Source: an uncultured Actinomycetes bacterium (lineage in GTDB: Bacteria; Actinomycetota; Acidimicrobiia; IMCC26256; PALSA-555). From it: DNA of 10,399 nucleotides. The position numbers were made by a program, and so were the translations under genes. This document shows positions 1 through 6,958 of the stretch, one piece after another. Location of the stretch: positions 1-10,399 of the forward strand of contig CALEYV010000166.1 of assembly GCA_937927875.1 (NCBI GenBank), written 5' to 3'. Below the pieces are notes generated by a model. That model did no database searches and had not been told where the DNA came from. It saw nothing but the letters and a program-made list of their open reading frames with translations. Position 1 is the first letter of the stretch, and the number at the start of each line of letters is the position of its first letter.

Positions 1-1
1 G

Positions 2-130
2 ACCGTGGCCGCTGGCCACCCTCGGCTCCTCGACGGCCCCACGCCCCGTCGGCCCGGCGTCACCTTCAAGTCCTCGATCGGGATGGGGGGCTACAACACC
101 GCCGTCCTCCTGGACGAACCCGGCTGCTGA
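2..130 (+). CDS. C-terminal fragment, probable beta-ketoacyl synthase family protein
   Basis: Only the last 42 codons and a TGA stop are in the window; the gene begins upstream. The visible tail carries the segment SSIGMGGYNTAVLL. It aligns with the C-terminal glycine-rich strand of beta-ketoacyl-ACP synthases (FabF/KAS), whose usual form is NSFGFGGxN followed by hydrophobic residues, and it sits about ten residues before the stop, as in that family. These enzymes perform the decarboxylative Claisen condensation of fatty acid or polyketide synthesis in the cytosol. The catalytic Cys and two His residues would lie upstream and cannot be checked. The central Phe of the GFGG motif is Met here. 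Another thiolase-fold protein is possible, since the call rests on one short motif. Confidence 0.5.
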   Translation, partial: TVAAGHPRLLDGPTPRRPGVTFKSSIGMGGYNTAVLLDEPGC

Positions 131-157
131 GCGCGCGAGCCCTCTCACTCTCCGTGC

Positions 158-163
158 TAGCCT
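158..163 (+). promoter_or_regulatory. Possible -10 element TAGCCT
   Basis: TAGCCT fits the TAnnnT pattern of actinobacterial housekeeping promoters and has an extended-10 TG at 155-156. The same kind of hexamer precedes the genes starting at 3112 and 5190 in this window. Transcription from it would start near 170 and leave a leader of about 78 nt before the ATG at 248. No recognisable -35 box is seen, which is common in such genomes. Confidence 0.4.
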
Positions 164-168
164 GACCG

Positions 169-203
169 GCCTCTGGGGCCCTTGTGGCCCCTGTGGCTGA
201 GGC
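169..203 (+). other. GC-rich stem-loop between the upstream gene and the GGDEF-EAL gene
   Basis: The inner stem GGGGCC (175-180) pairs perfectly with GGCCCC (186-191) across a 5-nt loop. GCCTC (169-173) can pair with GAGGC (199-203) outside it, leaving an asymmetric internal loop. No T-run follows. It could weakly terminate the upstream gene or be structure in the leader of the next gene. A second small hairpin, GCCGG 211-215 with CCGGC 222-226, abuts the likely Shine-Dalgarno at 227-234. Confidence 0.3.
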
Positions 204-247
204 AGGGCAAGCCGGGGTCAACCGGCGGGAGGGACTGGTCGAGTCCT

Positions 248-3031
248 ATGTCCATCGACGGACATACGGAGCTGACGGCTGGCGACGCGGCCTCGGTCGA
301 CGGGCTCGACCGCATCGAGTCCTTCTCGCGCCTGTGGAGAGTCGCGACCTTCGAGTACGACGTCACCGGCGACGTCCTCTACTGGTTCGACGATCCACAG
401 GCCGCGCTCAACCTGTCCGAATCGGCCACCGCGACGCTCCTCGACCCGATCCTGGTCGCGGTCCGGCGCGGCGCGCCGTGGGAGCACTACGACCTCGACC
501 GCACCCTCGAGGACCTCACCGGCGACCCGGTCGACCTGCGGGTCCAGGCCCGGCTCCTGCGGGGCCCAAGCGACGAGGTGGCCGGCTTCGTCGGGATCAT
601 CACCGACGTCTCCGAGCAGCACCGGACCGAGCGGGCCCTGCGCGGGATCATCGACCGCTACCGGAACCTCGTCGACCTGATCCCGGACCCGATCGTCGTC
701 CACCAGGACGGTCTGGTCCGGTTCATGAACCCGGCCGGCCTGCGGGCGGCCGGCGACCGCCGGCTCGAGGAGCTCATCGACCGACCCATCCTCGACTTCG
801 TCCACCCGTCGTCGCTCGAGGAGACGCTGGAGCGGATCGACGCGCTCACCGAGCCCGGCATGGTGTCCGAGCCGTCGGAGGCGGTCCTCCTGAACCCCGA
901 CGGGGTGCGGACGATCGTCGAGTCGATCAGCGTCCGCACCGAGTGGGAGGGCCGGCCGGCCTTCCAGGTCATCCTGCGCGACATCACCGAGCGCCGGCGC
1001 GCCGACGCCGCCCTCCGGTACCGGGCCAGCCTCATCACCCACGTCTCGGACGCGGTCGTCGCCACCGACGCCGACGGCACCGTCCGGGGCTGGAACCCGG
1101 CCGCCGAGCGCCTCTACGCCCGCCCCGCCATCGACGCCATCGGCCGTCGGGTGCGCGAGGTGCTCGGGCCGGGCGCGGTCGACGGGGCCGGCACGACCCG
1201 GGCCGGCGACGTCGAGCACCGCCGGGCCGACGGCTCCTCCCTCAACGTGTTCGTGTCGGTGGCGCCGGTGCGCGACGAGCTCGGCGAGGACGCCGGCACC
1301 GTCGCGGTGTGCCGCGACCTGACCGAGCGGCTCGAGCGGCAGGCCGCCGAGGCCCGCTACAGCGCGGTCGTGGCCGCCCTCGACGAGGGCGTCGTCGTCG
1401 TGGACCGGGACCGCACCATCGTCTCGGTCAACGCGTCGGCCCGGGCCATGCTCGGCAGCTGGCTCGACGTCGGGCTCGAGGTCGGCGCCCTGCTCGAGCG
1501 CTGGCCGATGGTGACCGAGACCGGACACCCGCTCGACCCCGCGTCGCACCCCCTGGCGGTGGCGCTCGAGACCGAGAAGCCCCAGAGCCGGGTCGTGATC
1601 GGGCTCACCGGTGACGACACCCGCTGGTTCTCGGTCAGCGCCCAGCCCCTCGACACCGCCCAGCGCGGCCATGGCGACGCCGTCGTCTGCTCGTTCTTGG
1701 AGATCACCGTCCGCAAGCGGGCCGAGGACGAGCTCGGGTTCCAGGCCACGCACGACCCGCTGACGCGCCTCCCGAACCGGGACCTGCTCCTCGAGACCCT
1801 GGCCGCCAGCGGGAACGGCGGGCGGGAGGCAGCGCTCATCATGGTGGACCTCGACCGGTTCAAGACGGTGAACGACAGCTTCGGCCACGCGGTCGGCGAC
1901 CGCGTCCTCCAGCTCATCGCGAGCCGGATCGCCAACGTCGTCGGGGACGTCGGTCGCCTCGGGCGCCTGGCCGGTGACGAGTTCCTCGTCGTGTGCTCGG
2001 AGGGCGACGCCGAGAGCGTGGGCCGGCTCGCCGACCAGATCAGCGAGTCCGTGCGACGGCCCCTGCGACTCCCGTCGGGCCGGGAGCTGGTCGTCACCGC
2101 CAGCATGGGCATCGCGTACGCGGCGGGCAGCGACGCGGCACCGGAGGTGACCCTGTCGCACGCCGACGTCGCCATGTACCGGGCCAAGGACCTCGGCCGG
2201 GCCCGGGTGGAGGTGTTCGACGACGAGCTGCGATCGGTGGTCTCCCGGCGCCTGCTCATCAACGAGGGCCTCCGCGGCGCCGTCGACGCTCACGAGATCG
2301 GCGCCCACTACCAGCCCATCGTGCGGGCCGGCGACCGCACGCTGGCCGGCGTCGAGGCCCTCGCCCGCTGGGAGCACCACACCCTGGGCCAGATCAGCCC
2401 CGGCGAGTTCATCCCGGTGGCCGAGGACAACGGCCTCGTGGTCGCCCTCGGCACCCACATCCTCCACGTCGCCTGCTCGGACCTCGCCCGCTGGGCCCGG
2501 GGGCGGCGAGGGCCGCGCGACCTCACCCTGAACGTCAACCTCTCGCCCCGCCAGCTCGTCGACCCAGAGCTGGTCCCCACGATCGAAGGCATCCTGGCCA
2601 CCACCGGGTTCCCGGCCAGTCGGCTGTGGCTGGAGGTCACCGAGTCGGTCTTCCTCGAGGACGCCAACTACATCTCGAAGACGCTGTCCGACCTGCGGGC
2701 GGTCGGCGTCCACTTCGCGATCGACGACTTCGGCACCGGCTACTCGTCGCTCGCCTACCTGAAGCGGTTCCCGGTCGAGGCGCTGAAGATCGACCGCTCC
2801 TTCGTCGAAGGGCTCGGCCACGACCCCGAGTCCGAGGCGATCGTCGCCGCCATCATCGGCCTCGCCCAGTCGCTGCGCCTCACCACCATCGCCGAAGGGG
2901 TCGAGCAGGCGGCGCAGGCGACGCGCCTCACCGACCTCGGCTGCGACCTGCTCCAGGGCCACCTGCTCGGCTCGCCGGCGCCCGCCGCGCACCTCCAGCT
3001 CCCCGGCGACACGCCGCGTCGCAGCCGCTGA
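248..3031 (+). CDS. PAS-GGDEF-EAL cyclic-di-GMP turnover protein
   Basis: Predicted 927-residue soluble protein that would make and/or degrade cyclic di-GMP. I chose the ATG at 248 because GGGAGGGA lies 13 nt upstream; an in-frame TTG at 182 has no ribosome site. Four PAS-like sensor domains come first, at roughly residues 20-120 (degenerate), 125-250, 258-375 and 380-490. Each ends in the typical ITDVSEQ, RDITERR, RDLTERL or LEITVRK linker. The GGDEF domain (about 500-668) has THDPLTRLPNR, the metal-binding segment DLDRFKTVNDSFGH, and a signature reading AGDEF at 575-579. The RxxD inhibitory site expected just before the signature appears absent. The EAL domain (about 678-920) has QPIV, EALARW (E703), NLSPRQL, EVTES, DDFGTGYSS (D826/D827) and AEGVE, so phosphodiesterase residues look intact. 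No transmembrane segment or signal peptide is evident. The PAS ligands cannot be told from sequence. It is followed by its own terminator, which suggests a single-gene unit. Confidence 0.95.
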   Translation: MSIDGHTELTAGDAASVDGLDRIESFSRLWRVATFEYDVTGDVLYWFDDPQAALNLSESATATLLDPILVAVRRGAPWEHYDLDRTLEDLTGDPVDLRVQARLLRGPSDEVAGFVGIITDVSEQHRTERALRGIIDRYRNLVDLIPDPIVVHQDGLVRFMNPAGLRAAGDRRLEELIDRPILDFVHPSSLEETLERIDALTEPGMVSEPSEAVLLNPDGVRTIVESISVRTEWEGRPAFQVILRDITERRRADAALRYRASLITHVSDAVVATDADGTVRGWNPAAERLYARPAIDAIGRRVREVLGPGAVDGAGTTRAGDVEHRRADGSSLNVFVSVAPVRDELGEDAGTVAVCRDLTERLERQAAEARYSAVVAALDEGVVVVDRDRTIVSVNASARAMLGSWLDVGLEVGALLERWPMVTETGHPLDPASHPLAVALETEKPQSRVVIGLTGDDTRWFSVSAQPLDTAQRGHGDAVVCSFLEITVRKRAEDELGFQATHDPLTRLPNRDLLLETLAASGNGGREAALIMVDLDRFKTVNDSFGHAVGDRVLQLIASRIANVVGDVGRLGRLAGDEFLVVCSEGDAESVGRLADQISESVRRPLRLPSGRELVVTASMGIAYAAGSDAAPEVTLSHADVAMYRAKDLGRARVEVFDDELRSVVSRRLLINEGLRGAVDAHEIGAHYQPIVRAGDRTLAGVEALARWEHHTLGQISPGEFIPVAEDNGLVVALGTHILHVACSDLARWARGRRGPRDLTLNVNLSPRQLVDPELVPTIEGILATTGFPASRLWLEVTESVFLEDANYISKTLSDLRAVGVHFAIDDFGTGYSSLAYLKRFPVEALKIDRSFVEGLGHDPESEAIVAAIIGLAQSLRLTTIAEGVEQAAQATRLTDLGCDLLQGHLLGSPAPAAHLQLPGDTPRRSR

Positions 3032-3036
3032 CCGAC

Positions 3037-3070
3037 TGACGCCGGCCGTGCCCGGCCGGTGTCACGTTTG
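3037..3070 (+). terminator. Strong hairpin terminator after the GGDEF-EAL gene
   Basis: The arms 3037-3048 and 3053-3064 form a 12-bp stem (one G-T wobble at 3041/3060) with the 4-nt loop TGCC. It starts 6 bases after the stop codon and is followed by CGTTTG, a short T-run at 3067-3069. Stem, spacing and trailing Ts fit an intrinsic terminator in a GC-rich genome. The -10 box of the next gene starts at 3071, directly after it. Confidence 0.7.
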
Positions 3071-3076
3071 TAGGCT
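3071..3076 (+). promoter_or_regulatory. Probable -10 element TAGGCT for the GT39-like gene
   Basis: TAGGCT fits TAnnnT and lies 35 nt before the GTG at 3112, giving a leader of about 29 nt that contains the ribosome site GGGGGAGG (3093-3100). The hexamer abuts the preceding terminator, so any -35 contact would fall within the terminator hairpin. No canonical -35 is seen. Confidence 0.5.
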
Positions 3077-3111
3077 GCCGCCCTCCGACCGAGGGGGAGG
3101 CGGCGGCCACC

Positions 3112-4440
3112 GTGGCGCTCGAGCAGGACCCGACGCGACCGCCGAGCGCGCCAGCACCTCGCTTCGGGCGCGTGCTGCTGCTCATCGTCTTCTGCGCGCT
3201 CGGGCTGCGGGTCGGCTACGTGCTCAGCGTCACCCGCTACGACCACGGGTTCTACGACGCGGTCTTCTACCAGCTCGAGGCGCACACGGTCGCCGACGGG
3301 CGGGGCTTCGTGTACCCGCTGCCCGGCGCGCTGGGCGGCCAGGCGGCGGCCGACCACCCGCCGCTCACCGTGATCGCCCTCGTCCCGGCGGCCAAGCTCA
3401 CGCGCGGCACGTTCTGGATGCGGATAACCATGGTCCTGCTCGGCGCCGCGGTCGTGGCCCTCGTCGCGCTGCTCGGCCGGAGGCTCGGCGGACCCCGGGT
3501 CGGGCTCCTCGCGGGCGGCCTGGCCGCGGTGTACCCGAACCTGTGGCTGAACGACGGCCTCGTGATGTCCGAGACCCTCGCCGCGCTCACCAGCGTCGCC
3601 GCGCTCCTCCTCGCCTACCGGCTCCTGCGAAGACCTTCGACCGGCGTCGCGGTCGGCCTCGGCGCCGTCTGCGCCCTGGCCGCCCTCACACGCGAGGAGC
3701 TGGTCCTCTTCGTCCCGCTGCTCGCCCTCCCCGCGGCGTGGCTCTCTTCGCGGGACCCGAAGACGCGGCGGCGCGTCTCGGCGGGCGTCGTCGGCGCCGC
3801 CGTCGTGGTGGCGGCCCCGTGGGTGATCTTCAACCTCACCCGCTTCGACGACCCGACGTTCTTCTCGACCGGCGACGGCGCCGCGCTGCTCGGCTCGTAC
3901 TGCGGGCGCTCGTACCACCCGCCCGCGATCGGGTTCTGGAACCTGAAGTGCCTGCCCGTGAACCAGCCGCCTGGCGACCAGTCCGTCGTCTCGGCCGACT
4001 ACCGCCAGCGCGCCATCACGTACGCGGGCCACCACCTCGGCGACCTGCCGGTCGTCGTCGCGACCCGGCTCGGGCGGATGCTCGGCGTGTACAACCCCGG
4101 CCAGCTGGCCCGGTACAACTCGGGCGAGGGGAGACCGGAGTGGGCGTCGCTGCTCGGCCTCGCGACCTTCCTGCTGCTGCTCCCCATCGCGGTCGGAGGC
4201 GGCATCTGGCTACGGCGCCGGCGGGGGCGGCTGTGGCCGCTGCTGGCGCCGGGCGTCCTGGTGCTCGTCTCGACCGCGCTCGTCTACGGCACGCCCCGCT
4301 TCCGAGCCCCCGCCGAGCCGGTCGTCGTCGTCCTCGCTGCCGTCGGCGTGGCGGCGCTGCTAGCCCGTCGGTGGCCTGAATGGCAGCTGGACGTCACCGA
4401 GGTCGCGGTCCCCGCGCCGGCCGCGTCACGGGCGACCTGA
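3112..4440 (+). CDS. GT39/PMT-like polytopic glycosyltransferase
   Basis: Predicted 442-residue integral membrane protein with about ten to eleven hydrophobic segments; the first is at residues 21-40. The GTG start is supported by GGGGGAGG 11 nt upstream. After the first helix comes an acidic outer loop (D44 and D49), then DHPPL at 81-85, and later an SET motif with E154 at the head of a helix. This order is typical of GT-C fold enzymes of the GT39 / ArnT / protein-mannosyltransferase type. They move a sugar from a polyprenyl-phosphate donor to a protein or glycan on the outer membrane face. A large soluble loop at about 243-340 holds two cysteines, C264 and C280, which could form a disulfide if exported. 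The gene has its own promoter and converges directly on the mannose synthase gene, the likely maker of such a donor. Acceptor and sugar are unknown. Confidence 0.8.
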   Translation: MALEQDPTRPPSAPAPRFGRVLLLIVFCALGLRVGYVLSVTRYDHGFYDAVFYQLEAHTVADGRGFVYPLPGALGGQAAADHPPLTVIALVPAAKLTRGTFWMRITMVLLGAAVVALVALLGRRLGGPRVGLLAGGLAAVYPNLWLNDGLVMSETLAALTSVAALLLAYRLLRRPSTGVAVGLGAVCALAALTREELVLFVPLLALPAAWLSSRDPKTRRRVSAGVVGAAVVVAAPWVIFNLTRFDDPTFFSTGDGAALLGSYCGRSYHPPAIGFWNLKCLPVNQPPGDQSVVSADYRQRAITYAGHHLGDLPVVVATRLGRMLGVYNPGQLARYNSGEGRPEWASLLGLATFLLLLPIAVGGGIWLRRRRGRLWPLLAPGVLVLVSTALVYGTPRFRAPAEPVVVVLAAVGVAALLARRWPEWQLDVTEVAVPAPAASRAT

Positions 4441-5190
4441 TCACACCCGATCGTCGTCGGATTTCGCCCGACGGTGCTGGCGTAGCAGCCGGTCCCGCAC
4501 GCCCCACCACGTGACGAGCAGGAGCTCCTCGGCCGCGCTGCCCCATGTCATCTTCGAGTTGCCGCGCACCCGGTCGGTGAACACGATCGGGACCTCCTCG
4601 ACCTGGCCCCCCGCGAGCCACACCCGGTAGGCGGTCTCGATCTGGAACCCGTAGCCCTTGGCTCGGGAGTGCGCGAAGTCGATGCGGCGCAGCAGGTCGG
4701 CGCGGTACGCGCGGTAGCCGGCGGTGGCGTCCCTCACCGGCAGCCCGAGGACGAGCGCCGCGTACCGGTTGCCGTACTTCGACAGCGCGCGGCGCAGCCA
4801 CGGCCAGTGGGGGATCGAGCCGCCCGGGACGTAGCGCGACCCGATCGCGACGTCGGCGCCGTCGTCGACGGCGCGCAGCAGCGTCGGGATGACCGCCGGG
4901 TCGTGCGAGAGATCGGCGTCCATCTGGACGATGCGGTCGTACCCGCGGTCCATCGCGGCGCTGAAGCCGGCCCGGTACGCCTCGCCGAGCCCATCCTTCG
5001 ACGGCCGGTGGAGCACCTCGATGCGGCCGAGCTCCTTCCCGAGCCGCTCCGCGATCGCCCCCGTGCCATCGGGGCTGTTGTCGTCGACGACGAGGACGTC
5101 GAGGTCGGGCGCGGCGGCGCGCAGCCGGCGGAGGAACTCCTCGATGTTGTCCGCTTCCTGATACGTCGGCGTGACGACCAGCGTCGGCAT
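4441..5190 (-). CDS. ppm1: Polyprenol-phosphate mannose synthase (Ppm1/DPM1-type GT2)
   Basis: Predicted 249-residue cytosolic or peripheral enzyme that would transfer mannose from GDP-mannose to polyprenyl phosphate, supplying donor to GT-C enzymes. The GT-A domain opens with TPTYQEADNIEEF, followed by VVDDNSPDGT, the metal-binding DADLSHDP, GSRYVPGG, GNRYAALVLGLPVRDATAGYR and the late VRGNSKMTW segment. All are characteristic of the DPM1/Ppm1 group and distinguish it from generic GT2 proteins. No transmembrane helix is present, so it is the DPM1-like single-domain form without the C-terminal anchor of GtrB-like relatives and without the Lnt domain fused to it in Mycobacterium tuberculosis. 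The ATG at 5190 lies 6 nt after a TAGCCT hexamer, so the mRNA is probably leaderless. Its stop abuts that of the convergent GT39-like gene. Sugar specificity is inferred from family resemblance; glucose or another hexose remains possible. Confidence 0.88.
   Translation of the reverse strand: MPTLVVTPTYQEADNIEEFLRRLRAAAPDLDVLVVDDNSPDGTGAIAERLGKELGRIEVLHRPSKDGLGEAYRAGFSAAMDRGYDRIVQMDADLSHDPAVIPTLLRAVDDGADVAIGSRYVPGGSIPHWPWLRRALSKYGNRYAALVLGLPVRDATAGYRAYRADLLRRIDFAHSRAKGYGFQIETAYRVWLAGGQVEEVPIVFTDRVRGNSKMTWGSAAEELLLVTWWGVRDRLLRQHRRAKSDDDRV
4455..4473. other. Small hairpin near the convergent gene ends
   Basis: CGTCGG (4455-4460) pairs with CCGACG (4468-4473) across a 7-nt loop. It lies inside the last codons of the minus-strand mannose synthase gene and 15 nt past the stop of the plus-strand GT39-like gene. 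It is the only obvious candidate for ending the plus-strand transcript here, but no T-run follows it. Confidence 0.25.
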
Positions 5191-5196
5191 CCGAGC

Positions 5197-5202
5197 AGGC
5201 TA
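5197..5202 (-). promoter_or_regulatory. Probable leaderless-type promoter (-10 TAGCCT) for the mannose synthase gene
   Basis: Read on the minus strand, TAGCCT is followed by six bases (GCTCGG) and then the ATG. This places the expected transcription start at or next to the A of the start codon. No Shine-Dalgarno lies between them, consistent with leaderless translation, which is common in actinobacteria. A clear -35 box is not visible. Confidence 0.55.
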
Positions 5203-5236
5203 CCGGTCGCCGCGCGCCAGGGGCGTCGCACGGGTG

Positions 5237-5260
5237 GCGACGTCGCGGGCCCGACGTCGC
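5237..5260 (-). terminator. Hairpin at the end of the minus-strand membrane-protein operon
   Basis: GCGACGTCG (5237-5245) and CGACGTCGC (5252-5260) form a perfect 9-bp stem with a 6-nt loop. On the minus strand the hairpin begins at the last base of the TAG stop of the 5260-6954 gene and precedes the mannose synthase promoter. There is no T-run, so termination would be of the U-less kind, if real. Each arm contains the palindrome CGACGTCG, so a protein-binding role is also possible. Confidence 0.4.
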
Positions 5261-6954
5261 TACCGGTGGCAGCGTGTGTAGAGCTCGTAGTGGGGATGAG
5301 GCCCGAAGGTCCCGACGCGGCAGAAGCGCTCGCGCACGACGACGTTGGGCTCGTTGGGTCCGAGCTTGCGAGAGTCGTTCGGCTCGTTCCATCCCGACCA
5401 CTGGTCGGAGAGGATCAGGACGTCGGCCCGCCGCACCTCGTCGGCGAGGCCCGAGTTCTTGGCGTTGGCGACCCCCGGGTCCATCTCGATGTAGCGGGTG
5501 CCCGGCGTGAGCTGGGGGAGCAGGTAGTAGAAGAACGCCTCGCTGTAGGGCGTCTTGCGGAGGTCGATGGGTCCCACGATGAGCCGCTGCCCCGGCTTCG
5601 TCACCCGCTCGACCGCGTCGAGCAGCTCGATCGCCGGCTTCGGGAACGCGGTGTACCAGGTCCGGCCCCGATGGGTCACGCTGGTCGCGACCCGGTGGCC
5701 CCCGAAGGTCTGCACGGCGAAGTCGGCGTAGGTGCGCACCGTGAAGTTCGGGATGACGAAGACGAGCAACGCCAGGAGCGCGCCGCCGGCCGTCGCGGCG
5801 ACGGTGCGGGTGGGCCACGCGGGCCGGCGGGCGCGGACGAGCTCGAGCACCGCCACCGGCAGGAACGCGATGGTCACGCACGACACCCAGTCGAGGTGCG
5901 CGGAGTCGGCGCGCTGGACGGCCTGGGGGAGGATCCCGACGCTGAAGCCGGCCACCGCGAGCAGGAGGCGGGCGCGCACCGACGCCCGGTCCCGGCGGAC
6001 CGCCGTCACGCCGGCGGCGACGAGGACGACGACGGACACCAGGAGCAGGAAGAACCAGATCGTGAGCTGCGCGGGGGCGGCCGGCTTCGGCAGCGGCCAC
6101 CGGAGCGCGACCAGCGTCCCGAACCGCTCGAGGATGCTGTCGAGCATGTGCCACGACGGCGGGACCGGCAGGTGGCGGCCGCCCCGGAGCTTGAAGAGCG
6201 GCTCGGTGATCATGCCGCGGAAGACCGTCCCCGCCCCGGCCGTCGCGAGGTGGACGAGGTACGGCGAGAGGCCGAGCGCGACGCCGATGCCGAACCGCTG
6301 CCGGAGGGCGCGGGCCGCCCCCCAGCCGAGCGCGAGGGCGGACAGCGCCACGGCGAGCACCAGATCGATCCGGTAGAGGAGCGCGAAGCCGGCCAGCAGG
6401 CCGGCCACCAGCGCGAGGCGCGACGCGTGGCGTCCGTCCCCGGCCTCGCGGCCGGCGGCGGCGACGGCGAGGGCCAGCAGCCCGAGGCCGACCGCGCCGG
6501 CCCACGCCAGCGCGGTCAGGCCGATCGACGGCACCAGGAAGAGGAGGGACGCCAGGGCGCACGACAGCGCCGCCGCCCGTCCCCACCGCCGGGCGAGCGC
6601 GAACACCGAGAAGACCACGGTGAGCTGCTGCGCGAGGCCGACGAGGCGCTCGACGACGAGGGAGGTGCCGAACACCTTGAACAGGCCGGCCAGGGTCCAG
6701 AGGCTCCCGGGCCCGTAGAGATAGAGGAAGTCCCGGTTCGGGACCGCGCCGCGCAGCACCCGGTCGGGGAAGACGAGCATGAAGCCCTCTTCCATCGGCG
6801 GGCCGTTGGCGCGCAGCAGACCGCGGAGGGGCAGCGCGAAGAAGGCCAGGAGGATGCCGACCGCGAGCAGGTCGCGCCGGTCGACGCGTCGCCACCAGCC
6901 GGGCGCGGACGCGACCGTCTCGGGCCGACCCGCGAGGGTGCCGGCGGCGGTCAC
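5260..6954 (-). CDS. Polytopic GT-C-like glycosyltransferase with C-terminal soluble domain
   Basis: Predicted 564-residue membrane protein with about ten hydrophobic helices, the first at residues 29-47. The loop after it carries EEG (55-57), D75 and YGPG (80-83). This arrangement of acidic residues, a second Asp and a YGPG turn is seen in GT39/RgtA-D-like GT-C proteins, where loop-1 acidic residues are catalytic. After the last helix, from about residue 403, comes a soluble tail of some 160 residues with no domain I can name; it includes TPGTRYIEMDPG and a WSGWNEPNDS segment. The GTG start lies 4 nt after the stop of the upstream spermidine-synthase-like gene, with no good ribosome site, so translation is probably coupled. 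The upstream partner may share its substrate or membrane complex. Sugar donor and acceptor are unknown. The membrane topology is clear, but the transferase call is by analogy. Confidence 0.75.
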   Translation of the reverse strand: MTAAGTLAGRPETVASAPGWWRRVDRRDLLAVGILLAFFALPLRGLLRANGPPMEEGFMLVFPDRVLRGAVPNRDFLYLYGPGSLWTLAGLFKVFGTSLVVERLVGLAQQLTVVFSVFALARRWGRAAALSCALASLLFLVPSIGLTALAWAGAVGLGLLALAVAAAGREAGDGRHASRLALVAGLLAGFALLYRIDLVLAVALSALALGWGAARALRQRFGIGVALGLSPYLVHLATAGAGTVFRGMITEPLFKLRGGRHLPVPPSWHMLDSILERFGTLVALRWPLPKPAAPAQLTIWFFLLLVSVVVLVAAGVTAVRRDRASVRARLLLAVAGFSVGILPQAVQRADSAHLDWVSCVTIAFLPVAVLELVRARRPAWPTRTVAATAGGALLALLVFVIPNFTVRTYADFAVQTFGGHRVATSVTHRGRTWYTAFPKPAIELLDAVERVTKPGQRLIVGPIDLRKTPYSEAFFYYLLPQLTPGTRYIEMDPGVANAKNSGLADEVRRADVLILSDQWSGWNEPNDSRKLGPNEPNVVVRERFCRVGTFGPHPHYELYTRCHR

Positions 6955-6958
6955 CGGC

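Noticed and set aside
199..235. Possible GEMM (c-di-GMP) riboswitch before the GGDEF-EAL gene, suggested by AGGGCAAGCC resembling the GEMM AGGGCAAACC
   Set aside because: The other conserved GEMM elements (GGACGCAAAGCC and the closing GGTAGGTAGCGGGG segment) are absent and the available leader is too short after this point.
182..247. TTG start at 182 extending the GGDEF-EAL protein by 22 residues
   Set aside because: There is no ribosome site before the TTG, and the extension has no domain character. The ATG at 248 has a GA-rich site upstream.
218..2992. Very long open frame (924 codons) antisense to the GGDEF-EAL gene
   Set aside because: It mirrors the codon bias of the sense gene in GC-rich DNA, has Arg/Gly/Asp/Val-rich low-complexity composition and no recognisable domain. 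The sense frame has full PAS, GGDEF and EAL motifs.
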